This document shows positions 46,075 through 57,494 of a stretch of DNA of 64,000 nt, one piece after another. A program made the translations under genes and the position numbers. This stretch comes from Odobenus rosmarus divergens (lineage: Eukaryota > Chordata > Mammalia > Carnivora > Odobenidae). The stretch lies in assembly GCF_000321225.1 (NCBI RefSeq), contig NW_004450946.1, forward strand, positions 151,763-215,762. Direction: 5' to 3'. The notes beneath the pieces were generated by a model, which was not told the origin of the DNA, made no database searches, and was given only the letters and a program-made list of their open reading frames with translations. How positions within the stretch are numbered: position 1 is the first letter of the stretch; each line of letters opens with the position of its first letter.

Positions 46075-46640
46075 TATCAGAAGATGCATGATTTGTAGAA
46101 ACACTGACAAATGTGTTAATTGGAGTATGAATGGCTCTGGGCGCTGTAGGTCTGTCAACCTTGGATTATACATCATAAAGGAGATCTTGATAAAAGAGTG
46201 AGTGCACGGCAGTGACATCTCATTAATTCAGCCCTGGCAGGAAACAACGAAATCTAATTTTTCCAGATAACTTGGGTTACCCCTGTAATCACTCAAACTT
46301 ACAAATTAGCATTTTATCAGAAACACTGTTATCCTTAACCGAAGGATTCCGACCACAATTTAATCTTCCTCGGGTACCTCGGGGCCGCCTGTGGGAGATG
46401 GGTCATTCTGCGGGCTGTGATCAGGACGGCTTCAGCAGTAAGGGTGACCGTTTGACCCCAGAGGAAAGGGCTCCAGGTCACCGCATCTTTCTGCCTCGCA
46501 TCTACCGTGTGGCTGAAGCAATTGACAAAGGCCCACAGGGATCAATTATAGCAAAATGGCCGAGGTTAACATCATCATAATCGATTGAAATGCTCGGGCT
46601 GAGCTGACACATAGTGAATTGCACTGCCATCTGTCCAGAC
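46075..46640. promoter_or_regulatory. Putative enhancer-like conserved non-coding block
   Basis: About 560 bp of non-repetitive sequence with dense regulatory-type motifs: GTTAATTGG (46,117), CATTAATTCA (46,221-46,230), AAATTAGC (46,312), a nuclear-receptor-like direct repeat TGACCGTTTGACCC (46,445-46,458) followed by AGGTCACC (46,475), ATTGACAAAG (46,520), ATCAATTATA (46,541) and ATAATCGATTGA (46,577-46,588; HNF6/ONECUT- or PBX-like). There is no open frame of note. The mix of AT-rich cores and balanced composition is typical of deeply conserved developmental enhancers, but conservation itself cannot be seen here. Confidence 0.4.
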
Positions 46641-46949
46641 TTTGCCGAGGGGACAGAGAAGCTGGAGCTGGGGTGCAGGGAGGCAGGCACATGCACCCAT
46701 CTCATAACCCCAGGGTGTTGGGAGTGACCCCTGGGGCCGATCTGCAAGCTCTGTCAGTTTATACACCACAGTGCTCAAGACCATCCGGTCTTGTTGTTAC
46801 TGGTTGGCTTTTACCCCACCACGTTCCATGGAGGATTTGAGGTGGCAACCACCTGTCACCCTGAGCTTGGACCCTCTGCCCACCATCACCAACTAAAGGC
46901 TAAACCTTCACTCATGGTGACTGTTGTGCGAGCACGCTGTGAGAACAGT

Positions 46950-47064
46950 CACAAGTCACTGCGACTGATAATAGTAAATAACAGTAAAAGTAAACCAAAG
47001 TTTGCAATCTTCTTGTCTGTAAATTAGCATGGTTTATAAATATCAAATGTAGCGGTCATGCATT
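46950..47064. promoter_or_regulatory. Putative conserved non-coding element
   Basis: AT-rich, non-repetitive. It includes GATAATAG, GTAAATAACAG, AACCAAAG, GTAAATTAGCATGG and TTTATAAATATC, and lies directly left of a MIR. Confidence 0.3.
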
Positions 47065-47190
47065 ACGCTGACTGTTTCATATAGATTGTCTCATCTGGTG
47101 TCCACATCAACTCAATGAGGTAGCAACTAATAATACCCCCATTTTACAGATGCAGAAATGGAGGCCTCGAGCAAAGGCCACACTGGAAGT
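47065..47190 (-). mobile_element. MIR: MIR SINE
   Basis: 'ccacatcaactcaatgaggt', 'taatacccccattttacaga', 'tgcagaaatggaggc' and 'gagcaaaggccacactgg' match reverse-complement MIR well. Confidence 0.85.
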
Positions 47191-47364
47191 ATTCAAGAGC
47201 TCTGCAGCCCAAGCTTTCCGCAACTTTGCTGCCTGCCTCCTCATCAAGCCCCACTGCCTGACCAGTTCTGCCACATCACTTGTACTCTGGTTCGGTAGAG
47301 AGGGGCGCAGGGATGGTGGGCCCACTGGCCCTTGCCTGCCTCCCTCCTGAGTGTCACAGACCAG

Positions 47365-47490
47365 CAAAGGTTTTACAAATCTCCGGTTTCATCATCTACT
47401 TTCAAAAGGTTTTCACGATTATTATACAAAAAATTAGCTGAATTATTTACTTCTTCGAGCAATTTCCTCCCTTATGTAGCCCAGACCTCA
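47365..47490. promoter_or_regulatory. Putative conserved non-coding element
   Basis: AT-rich island ('ttcacgattattatacaaaa', 'aattagctgaattatttact') between GC-rich flanks. Not a known repeat. Confidence 0.3.
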
Positions 47491-49320
47491 GCTGTTCTGG
47501 TTGCATTAGACGCTGTATCAGGTCCTACAGGGGCAGGTCACTGAGGAACAGCACTTGGCTGCTGGGACCGGACCGTGGTGTAAACGAGAGAGCATTTTGT
47601 TTCTCCCTCATGGAAATGAAGGCAGAGGTGGGGTGGAGGCTCCGCTGTGTCCTCAGGGACCTTCTGTCTTTCTGCTCTGCCTTCCTCGGTGTGTGGCTCT
47701 GTCATGAAAGTCATCGCATCCCTGCCCCAGCCAGAAGAAAGAGGAAAAAAAGAGCAGGCAGAAAGGACGTATGTTCCTTCTTAAGGAGTGTTTGTCAGGG
47801 TTCGGCCCAAAAAACAAAACATCCAGAAACTACACTTGGTGCGTCAATCCAAAGGAGGCCAACACAGGGAGCTGGAAGGTGGAAGGATAAAGAGTAAATA
47901 CGGATGCCCAGATAGTGGTGATGGGACCAGCCAGCCCGTGCTGCACTGCAGCTAGGGCTGGGGAACAAAGGAGAGAGGTGGTGTGTCCACAGCTCACAGC
48001 TCAGAAGAGGGTTGTGCCGCACCTCCGAAGGAGCAGCAGGGCTGACGCTGGGAGAGCCCAAGGAAGCAAAGGCTCATTTGTCCTCCAGTGCACAGAGATG
48101 GAGTGTGCTCACAACCAGAAGTTCTGTGCCGTATGTGGGAAATTACAGCAACCCAGTGAAGTCAGAAACACTGAGGGTTGAGAGGCATCAGGAGTGAAGT
48201 TTCTCCCTTGCTGCAGCCAGCTAATAAAACTTACCTTTTTTGGCCATTGATGTGACCCTGGTGGTCTTAGGTTAGTGGGCTGCGACAGGTGGAGGGCCCA
48301 GCATGATTCAGTCAAGACCCTCAGTCCTGCAGACCAGGTCCTTGACGTAGTGATTGCATGCACACCCCTTGAGTCACCTTCTGTCTGAGGCCACATCCTG
48401 CCTGTGACAGCAAGGTGAGTGTCAGTCTGAGCTCCAAATATTTCACTAAGCCCTTCAGGGAATTAAGTGTTGTTTGTCTGTAAGGGGTTGTCTACAAGGA
48501 CAGGGCAGATGTGGATTGAATAAGTCCCTCCTCAAGCCGGCTCCAAGGCTACGTCTGCCCTTGCTCTATAGACGTCTTCTTATAGATGAACAGCACTCAA
48601 GACGTGGACAAACACATAGATCACAGGAGGGTCCTTGGCTGCACAGTTGAGGACAGCTGGTTCTGGGCCATGTTCTGGAGCCATTAGATTGCATACACAT
48701 CATTCTACCAACCACCACAATTCTTGAGGGATCACCTTAGTCTGAATCTGTGCCCCAACCAGGCCAAATGCCTGTTTATTCCATATCTCCACATTACAAG
48801 TCTTACTCATACAAATGCCATTATTTCCCTAAGGACAATCTGAAGTCACAGTGGCCACTTTGGGTAACTTTTGACATAGACAGGATTGCTATTTTGATTG
48901 GCATCTGAAAACAAGTAGAAAAAAAAGATAATCCTGAATATCCAATGGCTTACATTCTTTTACTTGACATGAGGGGACCTCTAAACTCAATTCAAATTCT
49001 AGAACTGTCTATCTAGAAGATTTCCCAAATCCCAGGTGAGAAAGGAAAAACTTCAGTGATGAATTCAGACTCATGCCTGGCACACACACCCCAGGCTTTT
49101 CTGACCTCCCCCGGCCAGTCCATGTGTGGTTGGGCTGGGAGATGGAAAGCCTTGCATGGGAGAAGCTAGTTGGCATGACCCTAAAATTTTGCACACAAGG
49201 CTGACAAATCCTTAAAAACACAAAGTAGGAACTCTGCCAACAGAGACACTTGTCAATATTGCAAACAAAAGAGTAGCTGGCAGTTAATCATCCCACCCTA
49301 GCCACAAAGAAACAGCAACT
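47491..49320. other. Single-copy-looking sequence
   Basis: No gene or repeat family recognised. GC content falls from left to right across this stretch, marking the edge of the GC-rich block. Confidence 0.45.
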
Positions 49321-49336
49321 CAAAAGTTCTGAGGTA

Positions 49337-49577
49337 GGGGCGCGTGGGTGGCTTAGTCGTTAGGCATCTGCCTTTGGCTCAGGTCATGATCCCAGGGTCC
49401 TGGGATGGAGCCCGGCATCAGGCTCCCTGCTCGGCGGGAAGCCTGCTTCTCCCTCTCCCACTCCCCCTCCTTGTGTTCCCTCTCTCGCTGTGTCTCTCTC
49501 TGTCAAATAAATAAATAAAAATCTTTAAAAATAAAAAAATTAAAATTAAAAAAAAGACATCTATGTCTAAAAAAAAA
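49337..49577 (+). mobile_element. SINEC: SINEC with perfect 15-bp TSD
   Basis: Full-length plus-strand SINE ('ggggcgcgtgggtggcttag' head) with a long, A-rich, partly scrambled tail. The TSD aaaagttctgaggta occurs at 49,322-49,336 and 49,578-49,592. Confidence 0.97.
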
Positions 49578-49759
49578 AAAAGTTCTGAGGTATTCTGAAG
49601 GGGCTCCAAGGGAGACGACAGCCTGTTCCCTCTCCTCTTCTTTTCCACCCCCTCTTCCTTCTTTTGTTCCATCTCATGAAAAACTTTGGAAATTAATTGC
49701 AATAGATTGTATTTTCTAAAAACGTCTACTACAGTATTCCTAGTTTCCTATGCTTTTCC

Positions 49760-50190
49760 TGAGTCTACCTACTCCCTCAATAGGAGATGGAGTTCATGTC
49801 CATTCCCCTTGAGCTTGAATGGCCTTTGTAACTGATTTAATGGCTAGACTGGGGTAGAAGTCATGTCACAATGACTTCTGGAGCTGGGCTAGAAGAGGCA
49901 ATTCAACTTTTGTGTAGCCAACCACCATGCTGTAAAGGATGCCCAAACAGACCCATGCAGAGACCACATGGAGGGGTCCACATGGAGGGGAAGCACCAGG
50001 CAGGTGAAGAATGAGCCGTCAGATGATTCTGGCCCCATTCTTGGAGTCTCCCAGCTGCAGTCCCCAGGGATCATGGGACAGAACACATCATTCTGCTGTG
50101 CTGTGTCCAAATCTCTGATCCACAGTATCTGTGAAAGTAAGTGATTGTTTTATACCTTTAAGCTCTGAGGCAATTGTTACACAGCCATGG
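49760..50190 (+). mobile_element. MLT1-like MaLR LTR
   Basis: The same family as 13,830-14,292: 'ggagatggagttcatgtcca', 'cccttgagcttgaatggcct', then a 3' end 'ctctgaggcaattgttacac'. It contains a small internal duplication of 'ccacatggagggg' at 49,963-49,990. Confidence 0.65.
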
Positions 50191-51889
50191 ATATTCAAAC
50201 ATTAAAGAATCACAAAAATGTTCTGTTATTATGTGCACACTCCAGAACTAACCACTCAGGGAAACAAACCTAACACAAAAGAAAAATAAACTAGGTTGTA
50301 AGGTCTCTTAAAATCCGTAAGAGATACTATCCTAATTGGTTATAGAGAGCTTATATAAATTTAAAAGTAGACAATTCAAGAACTTCCAAAGGAAAGAGAA
50401 AAAAATTCACCCATTGGTTTTGTGGTTGACTCAAATTTTTTCAAAGGGAAAGAGTTTAACTGTGATATCCATTAATGACCCTGGTTACAATATTAGAATA
50501 AAAGCAGGTCATTCACAGCTTTTAGCTTTTAAATATGGCTTTTAAATATGGGAAACTCTTTAGCTTTTAAATATGGGAAACTCTTTTAAAGCCATTTTAT
50601 AAAATAGAAGGATATAATTGAATAAGAAGTTCATGAAATGTTCTTGACAGATGACTGTAGACAAATTAGAATGAGTTAGTAATTTTAACTTAAAACATCT
50701 AATTTCTGCTTCCACATAGGATGTAGAAAGCTGCAAGGAACAATGAGAAAATCTGGATAGTTTACAATTAGGAGTACCCAATTTTTCTTGAGTCTATCAG
50801 AGATGTAAGGTTACAAGGGAACCAAATAAGCTGAATTCCAAAGAAGGAGCAGACCCTCCTGCAAGGGGAAATGCAGTGCACAACCTGTTTCCCCTTTGGT
50901 CAAGCACAGGAGAAGTGTGGCCATCAGGAGGTATGAAGACATTAGGTAACATTTTAGCAAATCATTAAAAGCCAGGTGTGGGCCTGGATGTAAGTTTGGA
51001 AAGGCTGAGGAATCCAGACTTAGGCGAGTTGGCACCCACTTGTTCTCAAGAGAAATATTAGGAGCAGAGCAGAGGTCTGGGGAGTGACAGGCATGTGAGG
51101 ATGCAGGAAGAGGCAAGCTGCTGTTGGAGGATAGGCACAAGGCCTTGCCCCTTCCCTGGATCCATCCCTCCTATGGAGCAAAAGCCAGAGACACAGAGGG
51201 AGGGCTGCAGGTGGAAAGCAAAATCCATTGCTTTCCAAGAAAGACTAGAAGCAAACCCCATTTGCCTCTGGGAGAGAGGTAGGAAACCTCTTGCCCCAAG
51301 GACACAGGGAAAAACCCATGGCTATGGTGGAAGGGAAAGGCAAGAAATCATTTTGGGCCTAGGATCTGACACCAGTACAAGCAGAGGCCTGTTACCAGTG
51401 ATGGGGGAGGGTCAGGAAACTCCCATTAAAAAGCAGAATTTAGAGACAAGGCAGAACTGAGTTGCCATGGGAAGGTTGGGCAGGAATGCTGAAAAAGCCC
51501 CACACTGAGGTTTACAATCTGTCTCAGAGTGAGGCTGGACCAGGATAAGAGAGTGGCCCCTCTCACCAGAGGCCTAGTGTTGAGAAACAAGTCACAGCAC
51601 AACCCCCGATGGAGAGACAAGAGTATAGAAGGAGATTCTCCGAGGCACAGGTATGAAAGGAAAGGCTGAAAGGTGAAGAGATTATCAGAAACACTGAGAG
51701 AAACCATCTGGTGCCCCAGTCCCCACTATCAGCTCAGGTAAAAGCATCCCACATTTGGAGAAATTGAAACTGTCAGCTGCTGCACAGGTAGAAATAGCAA
51801 CTACAAAACCCAAACCTGGTTCAACTCCTATCTGGATGCACTGAACCTTGAATACTAAAGTCCAGACAGAAGAGGCATGCTCATTTGCA
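50191..51889. other. Unassigned AT-rich then mixed sequence
   Basis: No gene seen. A local tandem duplication lies at 50,519-50,590. 50,930-51,890 may include decayed HAL1/L1M 5' sequence, but I could not confirm it. Confidence 0.4.
50519..50590. repeat. Short tandem duplication
   Basis: 'gcttttaaatatggg' plus 'aaactcttta' occurs in two to three partial copies in tandem. Confidence 0.9.
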
Positions 51890-52935
51890 GGTGTCAATGC
51901 AATTTACATCAGTCTATACTGTTCTTCTACACACAATGTCTGGCATATAATCAAAAATTACAATTGTAAAAAATGTGAGCAAAAACAATCTAGAGATAAA
52001 GCAATCAGCAGAAATTGATTTGATGACCCAGGTCGCTGGAACTATTAGACAGGGATTTAAAAATAACTCTAAGTAATATGTTAATGCATCAGTGGAAAGG
52101 GGGGAAACAAACATGAACAGATGGTGAATTTCACCAGAGAGATGCCAGCTATAACAAGGAGTGAAACAGCAATGCTAGAAATGGAGTATGTGACATCATA
52201 GATGAGGAGTTCTCATGACCAGTGCATAAGTAAAATGAATATAGCTTTGGAAAAATCAACAAACTTGAAGATAGGCCAATAGAAATGCTGTGAACTGAAA
52301 CACAAGGAGAAAAGAGTGGTGAAATCAGGGCATTCAAGAGCTGTGGGTAGGACGTCATCAGATGGTCTAACACACATGTAATTAAAGTCGCAGATGGAGA
52401 AGAATTTTAAGATAATGTGAAGAGAAGAAATATTAGAAGATAATAGTCAAGAATATTCCCCCCCAAAATAATAATAGACATTCAACTAAAAATTGAAGAA
52501 TTCAGAGAACTCCAAGCAAAATAAACAGCAGAAAGAAAGAGGAAGAAAAAGAAAAAAAAAACACCAACCCCACCAACCCGCCCCCCCCCCGCCGCCCACA
52601 CACACACCTATACACACCATTGTCCAAATGCTCAAAGCTGAAGAAGAAAGGTTGAAGGCAGTCAGAGAAAAGCGGGAAGTTACACACAGAAGAACAAAGA
52701 GCTACAGAACACTTCTGATCAGAAACTATGCAAACCAGAAGACAATGGAATGGCATCTTTAAAAGTGCTAAAAGGAAAAAAAAAAAAGCCTGTCAACTCA
52801 GAATTCTATGCTCAGTGAAAATATCTTTAGAAATTAAGGTAAAACACATTTTCAAACAAACAAAAGCTGAGAGAATTCATTGACAGCAGGCTTGCATCAT
52901 AAAAACTGTTAAAGGAACTTCTTGAGGCAGAAGGA
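51890..52935 (+). mobile_element. HAL1: HAL1/L1M ORF1 remnant
   Basis: The order of segments is that of HAL1-type elements: 'atgtctggcatataatcaaa', 'ggaactattagacagggatt', 'tcaacaaacttgaagatagg', then the ORF1 C-terminal region 'ggcagtcagagaaaagcggg', 'cagaattctatgctcagtga' and 'ttaaaggaacttcttgaggc'. A C-run and CA-rich patch lies at 52,575-52,610. Frames are broken. Confidence 0.75.
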
Positions 52936-53439
52936 GTGCTTGATAGTCACCCCAAGCAGGGCAGGATGAGCCTTCCCCAAACCCCACCCCCCACCCCGTC
53001 CTGGAATAGTTGAGATGTTGAGACTGATAATGCCATTTACACCAAGAAGATATGGAAAGGTTTATTATTCATGGGATTTCCTGAGGAGAGAAGGGCAGGC
53101 ACAAGCCAGTCCAAATGGCAAGAGCCAAGTGGGGCCAGTGACTTTGGCTTATGCTGTGGCTGAGGGTAGGGCTGAGGAAAGGGTTCAGGCACTCGGGCTG
53201 GGGTTTGTGTGGTTTGAACTTCCTGTGGGCACCACCAGAAGGAATGTTCAGGTTTTCTTATCAGCTTTCTTAATGGCTTTTGCCCCAGATGTGGGGCAAA
53301 AGAGAAGAAGGAGGAGTGGGCCTCACAAGCTGTGAATGGTCCAACATCAGAAGTGGAGTCTTACTCTTTATTACATGTAGTATGATAGCAGGTGGAAACT
53401 TGGATTTACACAGGAATGAAGAGCATTATTTTTAATCGC
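52936..53439. other. Unassigned sequence
   Basis: No gene seen. Frame 53,015-53,335 has no recognisable domain. Confidence 0.4.
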
Positions 53440-53641
53440 AGTAAAAGATAAATTCACAGCTTCTGGTTCCAGACAAAATGAGTAATCTCACTTCACCTAA
53501 TTCCTCCCACTATTTGCAACCAAAACTCTGAACAAAATACATAAAACAACCATCAGAAACTCTAAGAGATGGAGATGGGCACTTGGGCTGACCAGAGACC
53601 TTGAGGAACAACCAGGCAGAGATTTCCTTGGGGTTTTTTGT

Positions 53642-53648
53642 GTGCATG

Positions 53649-53680
<32 letters not shown>
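53642..53680. repeat. (TG)n microsatellite
   Basis: About 16 TG units, preceded by 'tgcatgcatg'. Confidence 0.95.
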
Positions 53681-53681
<1 letters not shown>

Positions 53682-53879
53682 AGCCTCCTATATACCCTTG
53701 TCTGAGCGCTAGAGACACCCACAACCCAGAAATGTCAACAGACCCAGACCAAAAAACCCAAAAGCTCCAAAGAAAGCTTGTTCTCTCTGGCCAAAAGCTT
53801 TGACAAAGGGGAGTCCTACAAGATGGAACCCACTCCACTTCAGATGGAACTCCTCACAAAAAGCTATACCACCCCCACC

Positions 53880-54290
53880 CAACCTTTAGTGGCAGGGACT
53901 GGAGTCAGGGCTGTCAACCATCCCTGCCCTACACGAATGAGGAGGCAGCCTCCCTCCTCCCCTTGGGTGGATGGCAATGGGGACCATATGCAGAGACCTG
54001 TTGACCATGTCTGCCCTGCACTAATGAGGAGATCCACCTCCTCCACCCTGGGATTTGGGGTCCTACACTAACATGAGCAGAGGTGGTACCCTTCCTCCTC
54101 CATTCCTAGCACTGCAGAGACTATGGAGGGATCCCTGTCTACCATCTCTGTCCTGCACTAAGCAAATGTCAGCAAAAGGTGGTGCTCCTCCACCACCCAC
54201 TGGTGTATCAGTTGCAGGGACTATAACTATTCCCCTGTGTGCTAAGCAAACAGCAACAGGGAGGCAGCACCTTTCCCCTCCAAATCAGAA
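53880..54290 (+). repeat. Imperfect tandem array in L1 5' region
   Basis: About four diverged units of roughly 90-100 bp, each built as 'tgccctgcactaa' + 'gaggaggcagc' + 'cctcctccc' + 'gcagggact'-like blocks. L1 5' UTR monomers are known to be tandem in several mammals. Confidence 0.6.
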
Positions 54291-55385
54291 AGTGAGCAAG
54301 GGGGTAGGGCGGTTACAGAAAACAAAACAAAACAAAACTGGAGACAGAGACACTTTACATCTGTGTATGATATCCTGAGCAGACCCCAAAGCAGTCAATG
54401 CATGACCAACCAGAATCAAAACATCAAGAGATTGGAGAACTTAACTTAATGTCAAATCTGCTCTTATTTCAGATTGGCCTCTGAACGGCATACAAGCTGA
54501 GCAGACCAGAATAGCACAGCAAACTAAATTGGCATTTGAACCACAGCCCACAAAAGTGTGCCAGAACATGCACTCTGAACCTAAACAGGTTGACTGCCTG
54601 CTGAGGAATATTTAAATAGAAACCAGAATCTCTGTAACAACACTCAAAATGTCCTCATTACCCACAATTACTCATCATACTAAAACCAGGAAAATCTCAA
54701 CTTGAATGGGGAAAGACAATCAACAGACATGAACAACAGGATGATACAGATGCTATAATTATGGGACAAGGATTTTAAAGGAGCTACCACAAAAATGTTC
54801 CCAAAAGCAAGTACTAGAACTCTGGGGGGAAAAAGAAAAAAAATACAAACCTTAAGCAAAGAAAAAGAAGACTTAAGAAGAACCCAATAAAATACTGAGA
54901 ACTAAAAAATAAGGTAAGCAAAATTTTAAAGCTCACTGAATGGGCTGAATAGCAGATGGAGGTGACATTAGAAGGAATCAATGAACCTGAAGATAGAATA
55001 ATAGACATTATCTAATCTGAACAGATAATTGATTTTTAAAATGAATAGAATCTTAGAAACATGTGGGACAGTAACCAAAAGAAATCTAACATTCATGTCA
55101 TCAGAAACTCAGTAAGAGAAGAATGTGGTGTTGAACAAATACTTAAATAATGACTGAAAATTTCCCAAATTTGGCAAAAGACAAACTTATAGATTCAAGA
55201 ACTTAAGCAAACCCCAAATAGGATAAACTCAAAGAAATCTATGCCTAGGTATATCATAATCAAATTTCTCAAAACTAAAGACAAAGAAAAAATCTTGAAA
55301 GCAGCCAGAAAAAAAAAAAAGTATTACCTGCAGCAGTAAAATATTTAAATGACAGCACCTTTCTCATCAGAAATTATGAAGGCCA

Positions 55386-55586
55386 GGGGCACCTGGGTGG
55401 CTCAGTCAGTTCAGCATCCGACTCTTGGTTTTGGCTCAGATCATGATCTAAGGTCATGAGATCGAGCCCCGTGTCCAGCTCCACACTGAGCATGGAGCCT
55501 ACTTAAGATTCTTGCTCTCCCTCGCCCTCTGCCCTCCCCCTTACTCCCACACACACTCTCTGTCTCTAAAAAAAAAAAAAAAAAAA
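55386..55586 (+). mobile_element. SINEC: SINEC, older subfamily
   Basis: Full length. The head is the usual 'ggggcacctgggtggctcag', but the body reads 'agcatccgactcttggtttt' and 'catgagatcgagcccc', the older SINEC variant shared widely among carnivores. Imperfect TSD: attatgaaggcca (55,373-55,385) and atcatgaaggcca (55,587-55,599). Confidence 0.92.
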
Positions 55587-55852
55587 ATCATGAAGGCCAG
55601 AAGGAAGTGTTATAACATTTTCCAAGTGCTGAAAGAAAAAATTGTCACCCAGAATTCTGTATTCAGCAAAACTATCTTTCTGAGATAAAGGTGAAATAAA
55701 AGTATCCTCATGTGAGAAAAATTAAAGAAAAATTTCATCAGAAGACCCACTCACACACACACAAAAAGCTAAAGGAAGTTCTTCAGACAGAAAATGATAA
55801 CAGAAGGAAACCTGGAACATTAGGAATGAAACAGAGCAACAGGAAGTGTGTA
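55587..55852 (+). mobile_element. L1: L1M/HAL1 ORF1 C-terminal part
   Basis: Continues the interrupted element: 'tccaagtgctgaaagaaaaa', 'cccagaattctgtattcagc', 'aaggaagttcttcagacaga'. Confidence 0.8.
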
Positions 55853-56260
55853 TTAGTTTTCTGCCACTATATAACTAATCACCAGAAACTGGGGAGCTTG
55901 GAACAACACATGGGGATCAGGAGTCTGGGATGGCTTACCTGGCTTCTCTGCTTCAGGGTCTCACCAAGCTGCAATCCAAGAGCCAGTGGGGCTGTGTTCC
56001 TTTCTGGATTTTAGGGTCTTCTTCCAAGCTCACATGGTTGTTGGAAGAATTCAATTCCTTGCAATCGTAGGACTGAGACCCTCAGCTCCTACAGCTGCCT
56101 ACAGTTCCCTGCCATGTGGCCCTCCAAATATGTTCATATCATAGCAGCTTGTTTTCTTCAAGGACTCCTGTGATTAGCTTACTGCCATCTGCAACAAGGC
56201 AATGTGAATCAGTGGTCCGCTTCTGTCAGGGAGAAGTCAATGAAGCCCAGCAGGGAGCTG
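55853..56260 (-). mobile_element. MLT1-like MaLR LTR
   Basis: Minus-strand LTR: 'tattagttttctgccactat', 'ctctgcttcagggtctcacc', 'cttccaagctcacatggttg', 'ttccctgccatgtggccctc'. It is inserted into the L1M. Confidence 0.7.
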
Positions 56261-56279
56261 AACATGCATACCAACCTAA

Positions 56280-57481
56280 ACAGAAGGGTTTAAAAAAAAA
56301 AAAGAAAAAATCAAACAGGTCTCACAACATAATACCCCAAATGCCCAAGATACAATAAAAAATCACTTGTTATATAATAATGAGGGCAATCACAACTTGA
56401 GTGAGAAAAGATAATCCAAAATGCCAACACTGAGATAACTCAGATTTGAAATTATCTGACAGGAATTTTAAAGCAGCAATAATAAAAATGCTTCAATTAC
56501 AAACACTCTGAAAACAAATAAAAAATAGAAAATCTCAGCAAATAAATGAAAGATATAAAAAAGAACCAAAGAGGAACAGTGTAACTAAAACTTCAATATT
56601 TTAAACTAAAAACTCACTGGACAGTCTCAGTAGTAGATTGGAGATGAATGAGGAAAGAATTAGTGAACTCAAAAAGAGATTAATAGAAATTTCCAATACG
56701 AACAACCTGAGAAGACAGACTAAAAATTTTTTTTAAAAGAACAGTGACAGGCACCTGGGTGGCTCAGTCAGTTAAGTGTCTGCCTTCGCTCCAGGTCATG
56801 ATCCCAGGGTCCTGGGATCAAGTCCCACATCAGGCTCCCTGCTCAGTGGGGAGTCTGCTTCTCCCTCTGCCCTTCCCCTCTGCTCGTGCTGTCTCTCTTT
56901 TGCTTCTCTCTCTCTCAAATAAAAAAAATACTAAAAATAAATAAATAGTAATAAATACTAAAAAAAAGAACAGGAACCTAGGGGACAATAAAATAGTAAA
57001 ATCTAACATTTGTATCATTAGAGTCTCAGAAGAAGTGGAGAAAGAGTATAGGGCTGAAAAAATTTTTGAAGAAAAATGGCTGAAAATAATTTTTAAAAAT
57101 TAAACAATTCTAAAAGTAAGCAGGAAAAGAGTAAAAAGAATGGATGGAACAAATAGAAAATAACTAACACAATGGCAGATTTAAATCCAACCATATCGCT
57201 AGCGATGTTAAGTGTAAATGGTCTAAACTCCCCCAATTAAACAGAAGAGATTGTCAGATTATGGGAAAAAACAAGACCAAATATATACTGTCTAAAAGAA
57301 AATCAGTTTAAATATGAAAACACAGACAGGTTACAAAAGTAAAAGGATGAAAAAAGATATACCAGACAAACACTAATAAAATAAAAGGGGAGGTGTTTAT
57401 ACTAATATCAGACAAAGTAGACTTCAGAACAAGGCATGTGACCAGGGTCATTTCATGATAATATAAGGGTCAATTCATCAA
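56280..57481 (+). mobile_element. L1: L1M ORF1/ORF2 region
   Basis: 'aaattatctgacaggaattt', then after the SINE 'gatttaaatccaaccatatc', 'aagtgtaaatggtctaaact', 'aatcagtttaaatatgaaaa', 'atatcagacaaagtagactt', which are endonuclease-region landmarks of old L1 ORF2. Stops in all frames. It is split by a SINE at 56,749-56,963 and by an L1 tail at 57,495. Confidence 0.75.
56749..56963 (+). mobile_element. SINEC: SINEC
   Basis: Full-length plus-strand SINE with 'ggcacctgggtggctcagtc' head and a long A-rich tail. A short direct repeat aaaagaacag (56,735-56,744 and 56,964-56,973) probably marks the TSD, though a few extra bases lie between it and the head. Confidence 0.93.
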
Positions 57482-57494
57482 GAAGACATCACAG

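Larger units (their letters stand above)
53440..55385 (+). mobile_element. L1: L1M/HAL1 5' region and ORF1 start
   Basis: The left end ('ggttccagacaaaatgagta') and the C-rich internal tandem at 53,880-54,290 are L1M 5' region. 54,480-55,385 is the ORF1-like region ('gacatgaacaacaggatgat', 'gaacctgaagatagaataat', 'aaagcagccagaaaaaaa'). It is interrupted at 55,386 by a SINE. With the pieces to the right it forms one long plus-strand element up to about 58,860. Confidence 0.7.
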
